Shown: positions 59,861 through 64,000 of the stretch, one piece after another
Layout of the letters: each line of letters opens with the position of its first letter
How positions within the stretch are numbered: the stretch's first letter is position 1
Assembly (NCBI GenBank): GCA_023408315.1
Contig: JAEYKI010000018.1
Coordinates: 28,271 to 92,270 of the forward strand
Source: Bacillota bacterium
GTDB lineage: Bacteria; Bacillota; Clostridia; Christensenellales; Christensenellaceae
DNA length: 64,000 nucleotides
Reading direction: 5' to 3'
Notes under the pieces: generated by a model
What the model was told of the DNA's origin: nothing
Database searches by the model: none
Seen by the model: the letters and a program-made list of their open reading frames with translations, nothing else
Translations under genes and position numbers: made by a program

Positions 59861-60769
59861 TCAGCCAAACCAGCTTTTAATCTCTTTGAACAATTTGTTC
59901 AAATCGAATGCATTTTTGGACGAATCCGCGGTTTGTGTATCGGTTACGGCCTGCGTTTCCGCCGTGGCCGTTTCATCTGCCGGTAAATAAGTTATCTGGC
60001 CGCTGGCCGGAACACCCATGTTCAGCTGCTGCGCCCTCTCACGGATGCTGTTTAAATCATCCTGCAGGGTAACGTCCAGCTTTGCTTTGTCCAGGCTCTG
60101 CGACAGGGACGTAATATTCTTTTGTATGCTGGCATTCTCCAGCGATATGCCGGAGATCGCAGCGTTGCGCATCAGCAAAAAACTCAGAATCCCAAACACG
60201 AACACAATCAGCAATATGGTGGATACAAGGCCCTGGGGCCGCGGCGCTGCCTGCACCTGTGCGGCGGGCGCTTTTTCCCGCTCCGGCCTTATTTTAATGC
60301 CGGCCTGCGGAACAGGTATCGCCATCTCTCCCCGCATGGACACATGGCCGCCCTGCATAATGCTCCTGTAGCTTTGCATCGTGCTTTTTTGCCTCTGCGG
60401 CTCCGGCCTTTGCTGCCTTGCCGGTTCGCGCGCCGCGCTTGCATGCGGCATGGCCTTTTGCGCCGACGCGCCGCGCTGCTGCACGGGAGCCTTTCTCTGC
60501 TGCGTTGCCGCTGCGGTTCCCCTTTGCTGGCCGGCGGTCCTCGCGGGCATTTTTCTGCCGGGTGTTTCTTCAATCCGGTTATTAAATTCGTTTTTTGCCC
60601 TGGGCGCGCTTTTGCGGGCGGTTGTTTCCCTGGTCTCGGGCTGTTTTTGCACCCTGCGTTCTATTTCTACGGCAAGGTTTCCCTCCGTTTTGAAACGCTG
60701 GGGGTCAGAAGGCCTTCTGCCCCTGCCCGAGATTGGTGTATAGTTTTGCGCCCTCCGTGGCTCTGCCAT
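59861..60769 (-). CDS. ftsL: FtsL-like divisome protein with a long disordered N-terminus
   Basis: 302 residues. The C-terminal third has one membrane helix (LVSTILLIVFVFGILSFLLM) and an external coiled coil (NASIQKNITSLSQSLDKAKL then LNSIRERAQQLNMGVPASGQ), the FtsL/DivIC layout. The first roughly 185 residues are cytoplasmic, basic and rich in Gln, Arg, Ala and Pro; typical FtsL cytoplasmic tails are 20-60 residues. It lies between rsmH and the septal PBP, the standard ftsL position. ATG 60769 follows AAAGGATT. Confidence 0.83.
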   Translation of the reverse strand: MAEPRRAQNYTPISGRGRRPSDPQRFKTEGNLAVEIERRVQKQPETRETTARKSAPRAKNEFNNRIEETPGRKMPARTAGQQRGTAAATQQRKAPVQQRGASAQKAMPHASAAREPARQQRPEPQRQKSTMQSYRSIMQGGHVSMRGEMAIPVPQAGIKIRPEREKAPAAQVQAAPRPQGLVSTILLIVFVFGILSFLLMRNAAISGISLENASIQKNITSLSQSLDKAKLDVTLQDDLNSIRERAQQLNMGVPASGQITYLPADETATAETQAVTDTQTADSSKNAFDLNKLFKEIKSWFG

Positions 60770-60809
60770 AATCCTTTATCCCTTCATGTATATTCAGACA
60801 GTATACAAT

Positions 60810-61751
60810 TTATAATTTTTCAAGTACGCGCAGTTTTGCGCTCCTTGCCCTGGGGTTTTCCTCCAGTTCCTCCCCGCCGGGCCCTATCGGCTTCCTTGTG
60901 ACCACCCGCGCCACCGGCTTTTTACCGCAGGTGCATATGGGTGATTTTGGCGGGCACGTGCACGGGTTCTCAAGCTTTTTCATCGCCTGTTTTACAATGC
61001 GGTCCTCCAGCGAGTGAAAAGTAATCACGCACAGCCTTCCGCCGCACGTGAGCAATTCCGTATGGTCTCCAATCGCTTTGTCCAATCCCGCAAGTTCTCC
61101 GTTTACCTCTATACGTATGGCCTGAAACGTGCGTTTGGACGGGTGAGGCCCCTGCCTCCTTGCGGAAGCCGGTATGGCGTTCCGAATGATCTCGTTCAGT
61201 TCTTCGCTGGTCTCAATCTTCTTTTTCGCCCTGGCCCGCTCTATGAACTCCGCAATCCGCGAGGCCCATTTTTCCTCCCCATAGTCCCTGATGATACGCG
61301 TTAAATCTTCTTTGGCATACCCGTTCACCACTTCGGCCGCCGTCAGCGGAGAGGCTTTGTCCATACGCATGTCCAGAACCGCCGGCTGGCCGTAAGAGAA
61401 TCCCCTGCTTGCGTCCTCCAGTTGGAAGGAGGACACCCCAAGGTCAATCAGGATGCCGTCAACCGTTTCAAGTCCTGTTTGCGCGAGCAGTTGCGGCAGT
61501 TCTTTGAAATCTCCGTGCAGGTACAAAACGTCATTACCTGCTCCTTGGAATCTTTTTTTGCATCTTTCAATTGCTTCTTCATCTTTATCCACCCCTATCA
61601 ATTTTCCGCCCGGAAGTATCCGTTTCAGTATCTCCGCCGAATGTCCTCCGCCGCCCATGGTCCCGTCCACGATCGTTTGGCCGGGATGAAGGTTCAGGTT
61701 TACCAGGCATTCCTGCAACAATACCGGCTTGTGCCCTTCCTGCTTTTCCAT
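60810..61751 (-). CDS. rsmH: 16S rRNA (cytosine-1402-N4)-methyltransferase
   Basis: 313 residues. The SAM motif is VDGTMGGGGHSAEILKRIL; GILIDLGVSSFQLEDASRGF and HPSKRTFQAIRIEVNGEL are diagnostic for RsmH/MraW, and the C-terminus has VVTRKPIGPGGEELEENPRA. It methylates N4 of C1402 in the ribosomal P site. It starts 3 bases after the mraZ stop. Confidence 0.96.
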   Translation of the reverse strand: MEKQEGHKPVLLQECLVNLNLHPGQTIVDGTMGGGGHSAEILKRILPGGKLIGVDKDEEAIERCKKRFQGAGNDVLYLHGDFKELPQLLAQTGLETVDGILIDLGVSSFQLEDASRGFSYGQPAVLDMRMDKASPLTAAEVVNGYAKEDLTRIIRDYGEEKWASRIAEFIERARAKKKIETSEELNEIIRNAIPASARRQGPHPSKRTFQAIRIEVNGELAGLDKAIGDHTELLTCGGRLCVITFHSLEDRIVKQAMKKLENPCTCPPKSPICTCGKKPVARVVTRKPIGPGGEELEENPRARSAKLRVLEKL

Positions 61752-61754
61752 ATC

Positions 61755-62186
61755 TTATATCCCAAGCTGAGCCAGTTTGGCCAGCGTAGCTTCGTAATCT
61801 TCCATAGCGCCTTCGTTGTATTGCTGCCAGTTACTGGTGGACCATATCTCCACGCGCGATCCAACGCCAATCGCCACCGCTTCTTCTCCCAGTTCCGCAA
61901 AGTCCCTTAACCTCTGGGGCAGCAGTATGCGCCCCTGTTTGTCCGGCTCGCACTCGCACGCGCTTGCAAACAGCATGCGGATGAAGCTCTGGGAGGATGT
62001 ATCCGTCATGGGGATTGTTTTCAGCTTGTCGGCAAATTTGTTCCACTCATCCAGCGAGAATACAAAGAGGCATTTTCCTATCCCCTTGGTGACAAGAAAA
62101 TTTTCTCCCAGTTCTTCTCTGAATTTCGCGGGCATGAACACTCTGCCCTTGGCGTCTATGCCGTGCTGATACTCCCCTATTAGCAA
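61755..62186 (-). CDS. mraZ: MraZ transcriptional regulator
   Basis: 143 residues, the usual MraZ length. It has two AbrB-like SpoVT repeats: GEYQHGIDAKGRVFMPAKFR and EPDKQGRILLPQRLRDFAEL, both with the DxxGR signature. It binds direct repeats upstream of its own operon and represses the division cluster. TTG 62186 is chosen because the family starts with (M)xGEYQHxIDxKGR and GGAG lies 7 bases upstream. It heads the 16-kb minus-strand cluster. Confidence 0.94.
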   Translation of the reverse strand: MLIGEYQHGIDAKGRVFMPAKFREELGENFLVTKGIGKCLFVFSLDEWNKFADKLKTIPMTDTSSQSFIRMLFASACECEPDKQGRILLPQRLRDFAELGEEAVAIGVGSRVEIWSTSNWQQYNEGAMEDYEATLAKLAQLGI

Positions 62187-62189
62187 TTT

Positions 62190-62365
62190 GTATCTCCAGT
62201 CCGGTTCTTTTTTGCTTCCCGCCTGCGCGGGCTTTTTTGGGGCGCCGGCTCCAGCCTCCCGTTCAAAGCCTGCGGCTTTCAAGGAAGGTTTCCGGTCCCC
62301 AGGGAGCCTTGACTCCCTGGGGATTGATTTACCGGGGGTTCCGGAAGCGGCTTGCTTCCGGCGGT
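62190..62365 (-). promoter_or_regulatory. Structured 5' leader of the mraZ operon
   Basis: Between the MraZ boxes and mraZ there are four GC-rich stems on the minus strand: CCGGAAGC/GCTTCCGG (near 62350), TCCCCAGGGAG/CTCCCTGGGGA (62293-62325, 11 bp), AAAGCC/GGCTTT (near 62270) and CCCGC/GCGGG (near 62220). None has a clean T-run, so they look like a structured leader rather than a terminator. Confidence 0.6.
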
Positions 62366-62420
62366 TTTGGTTAAGGTTTTTTCAATCGGAGATATAATGT
62401 CGTTTTGTGATGAAAAATCA

Positions 62421-62447
62421 CCACTTTTACCCACTATCCACCACTTT
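62421..62447 (-). promoter_or_regulatory. MraZ operator: three direct repeats
   Basis: On the minus strand, AAAGTGG, ATAGTGG and AAAGTGG, each exactly 10 bases after the previous one. This matches the AAAGTG-type MraZ box described in Mollicutes and other Firmicutes. An AT-rich promoter region with TATATA elements flanks it upstream. Confidence 0.75.
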
Positions 62448-62641
62448 ATATATAATATTCGCTTCTTTTTAGTGAATTCCTTTTAAATTTTAAAAAAAAA
62501 TTAAAAAAAGTTCTTAAAAATAAGGCTTTTTTTATTCGTCAAAAGGCGCAAAAATAGATATTGTTGTGCTGTTTTTTTCAGCCACAATATGTAGTAAATT
62601 GTGTTATTTGGGCGTATTTTAAAAAAAAGAAAAAAAGGCGT

Positions 62642-62677
62642 AAAAAAAGCAGGCGTTCCGCCGAAGCGCCCGCCTGC
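62642..62677 (-). terminator. Terminator of the methyltransferase gene
   Basis: On the minus strand, GCAGGCG/CGCCTGC with further GC pairing in the loop, followed by TTTTTTT. Confidence 0.85.
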
Positions 62678-62705
62678 CGATTTTATGTTATTAAAGTATT
62701 TTCGA

Positions 62706-63479
62706 CTATTTTTTTATCACATAGGCCTGCTGAATACCAAAATTGCCCCCGGAGTATTTGCGCTCCAGCTCATAAAAATCCCCGTTGATGGGGTTGGAGT
62801 ACCCTTCAAAGCTTTTGTAGTCCGTGGTCAGTTCGCGCAAAAACCGCGAGCCAATGTAGTATACGGACGAAAAATCTATGCATTCAAACGATACGCCCGC
62901 ACCGGCAAGAAACTTCTCCAGCCGCTCTTTTTTAATGTAACGGTTAAAGTCGTGCTCCACCAGCGAATCCATGCCCGCCAGGGCGCGCAACGCGTTCAGG
63001 CGCACCAACGGCTCCCAGAACGCCTCAGAGAACACCACCGTGCCGCCCTTCTTGGCAACGCGGATGCATTCCATAAGGCCCTGCTTCTGCTCCTCCCAGT
63101 TGGGCAGGTTGATCAGCACGCGGGTGGTGTACACCACATCGAAGGTGTTATCCGCAAACTGCAGTTCGCGCACGTCTCCCTGGCTGAAGCTGAGTATATC
63201 TTTAAATTCAGATTTCTGTTTATTATCCTGCGCGTATTTAATCATGCTCTCGCTAAAATCCACGCCCGTCATGGCGGAGAGCTTATGCGCCGCGCACTGG
63301 ATGATGGCCGCAAAGCCGTTTGCACAGCCCACGTCCAGAACGCTGTCGCCGTTCTTTATAAAAGAAGAAATATTCTGCGTCTCCAACTGGATGGCGTAAA
63401 TATCGCCCCAGGATACCTGGTGCGTGTTTTTGTATTTTTCAGCGTTGCTGTTCCAGAAATCTTTGATAAAATCGCTCAT
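62706..63479 (-). CDS. Class I SAM-dependent methyltransferase
   Basis: 257 residues. SAM motif I is SVLDVGCANGFAAIIQ, followed by LSAMTGVDFSESMIKYAQ and FDVVYTTRVLINL. It belongs to the UbiE/Methyltransf_11-like small-molecule group; the substrate is unknown. ATG 63479 has CAGGAGA at 6 bases, so the open frame from 63554 is shortened. It is transcribed alone upstream of the mraZ promoter region. Confidence 0.83.
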   Translation of the reverse strand: MSDFIKDFWNSNAEKYKNTHQVSWGDIYAIQLETQNISSFIKNGDSVLDVGCANGFAAIIQCAAHKLSAMTGVDFSESMIKYAQDNKQKSEFKDILSFSQGDVRELQFADNTFDVVYTTRVLINLPNWEEQKQGLMECIRVAKKGGTVVFSEAFWEPLVRLNALRALAGMDSLVEHDFNRYIKKERLEKFLAGAGVSFECIDFSSVYYIGSRFLRELTTDYKSFEGYSNPINGDFYELERKYSGGNFGIQQAYVIKK

Positions 63480-63874
63480 ACGTTTCTCCTGTATACTTGC
63501 ATCTTTGCTGATTAGAATATGCTTAATTATACGAGAAAACCGTAATCGGGTCAATCATTTTACGATTTTATCGTCATTTTGTCGCAACGCGGAATATTCC
63601 TTTGCTGGTTTTGTGGGCTTTCTGCTTTTTTGTCAGAGAGGACGAGGCGGATTCCGATTCCCTGCTTACTTCCACGGGCGGTTACAAATCGACCCTGCCC
63701 TTCATCTCAATATGCCAACGTTAAAACATGCAGAACTTAAAAAAACAGGCAGGGGAGACCTTTGGTCTCCCGCGCTAATTTATCAGCTAATGCATCTCAA
63801 CTAAAAAACAAAGAATACCAAAGTAACATTCTGGCAGGCTTCGTGGGCTTCCTATTGATGCCAAACTTGTATAA
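63480..63874. other. Non-coding stretch with one hairpin
   Basis: No supported gene. A perfect hairpin GGGAGACC/GGTCTCCC with a three-base loop lies at 63753-63771, followed by CGCGC rather than a T-run. Open frames here lack ribosome binding sites. Confidence 0.5.
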
Positions 63875-63949
63875 AACCCACCCCTGCCCCTCCCGCGTAC
63901 CGGCAATGTCCGAATCCGGCCACAGTCACGCGGGAGGGGAAATTCTAAG
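63875..63949 (+). repeat. Hairpin repeat, copy B
   Basis: AACCCACCCCTG, stem CCCCTCCCGCGT/ACGCGGGAGGGG (12 bp, 29-base loop), then AAATTCTAAG. It has the same layout as copy A at 45636-45717; the inner four base pairs differ but still pair. The remaining bases to 64000 are GC-rich with no gene. Confidence 0.75.
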
Positions 63950-64000
63950 GCGAGAGGCGCGGCCCCCCCACGCGGCGGGGCGGGCGCCCCGGGATATTTT

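Noticed and set aside
1..64000. CRISPR array, prophage, IS element or integrase
   Set aside because: No regularly spaced direct repeats, transposase, integrase or phage structural motifs were seen. The amidase at 3854 resembles phage endolysins but has no phage neighbours.

Overview
The window looks like a chromosome segment of an anaerobic, endospore-forming Firmicute of the class Clostridia. The evidence is a spoIIGA-sigE pair, MurE with the meso-diaminopimelate motif DNPR, a Na+-pumping oxaloacetate decarboxylase, sigma-A type promoters, intrinsic terminators with U-runs and strong GGAGG-type ribosome binding sites. A perfect motility-sigma (sigma-D/sigma-28) promoter in front of a chemotaxis receptor suggests a motile cell. 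I cannot name the genus. Start codons were chosen mainly by Shine-Dalgarno spacing, so many genes begin inside longer open frames.

Layout. 1-13.4 kb: two ferritin-like proteins, a CAT-like protein without its catalytic residues, several cell-wall enzymes (transglutaminase-like, GH25 muramidase, Amidase_2, PG-binding and glucosaminidase proteins), an APC permease, and feoAB divergent from a DtxR-family regulator. 13.6-21.2 kb: an MFS transporter, tRNA-Leu(GAG), a polA-coaE-lytic transglycosylase-solute-binding-protein operon and an ECF sigma factor whose promoter leaves almost no leader. 21.3-24.8 kb: tRNA-Leu(CAA), a short AT-rich island, an NlpC/P60 hydrolase and a DUF2935 protein. 25-30.4 kb: a chemotaxis receptor and oadA-oadG-BCCP-oadB behind a leader with an attenuator-like hairpin. 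30.5-45.4 kb: accessory and housekeeping singletons (RHH protein, patatin, radical SAM pair, polysaccharide deacetylase, TrmO, MerR regulator, metallo-hydrolase, methyltransferases, HAD phosphatases), an AgrCA-like two-component system, a free-standing structured RNA and an HD-GYP phosphodiesterase. 45.8-62.2 kb, all minus strand: the division and cell-wall cluster mraZ-rsmH-ftsL-ftsI-murE-mraY-murD-ftsW-murA-ftsQ-ftsA-ftsZ followed by spoIIGA-sigE. The window ends with a methyltransferase and about 0.5 kb of repeat-containing non-coding DNA.

How it fits together. Peptidoglycan is the main theme: precursor synthesis (murA, murD, murE, mraY), septal polymerisation (ftsW, ftsI, ftsL, ftsQ), the FtsA/FtsZ scaffold, a set of wall hydrolases with PG-binding modules, and the sporulation sigma-E switch next to ftsZ. 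murF, murG, murC and murB are not in the cluster and must lie elsewhere. The most interesting unexplained items are: a roughly 175-nt RNA at 43.4 kb with its own promoter and terminator and mutually exclusive helices (possibly 6S RNA); a hairpin repeat in two copies (45.6 and 63.9 kb) whose stems show compensatory changes; three MraZ boxes at exact 10-bp spacing; the oad leader; and a greatly extended FtsL.
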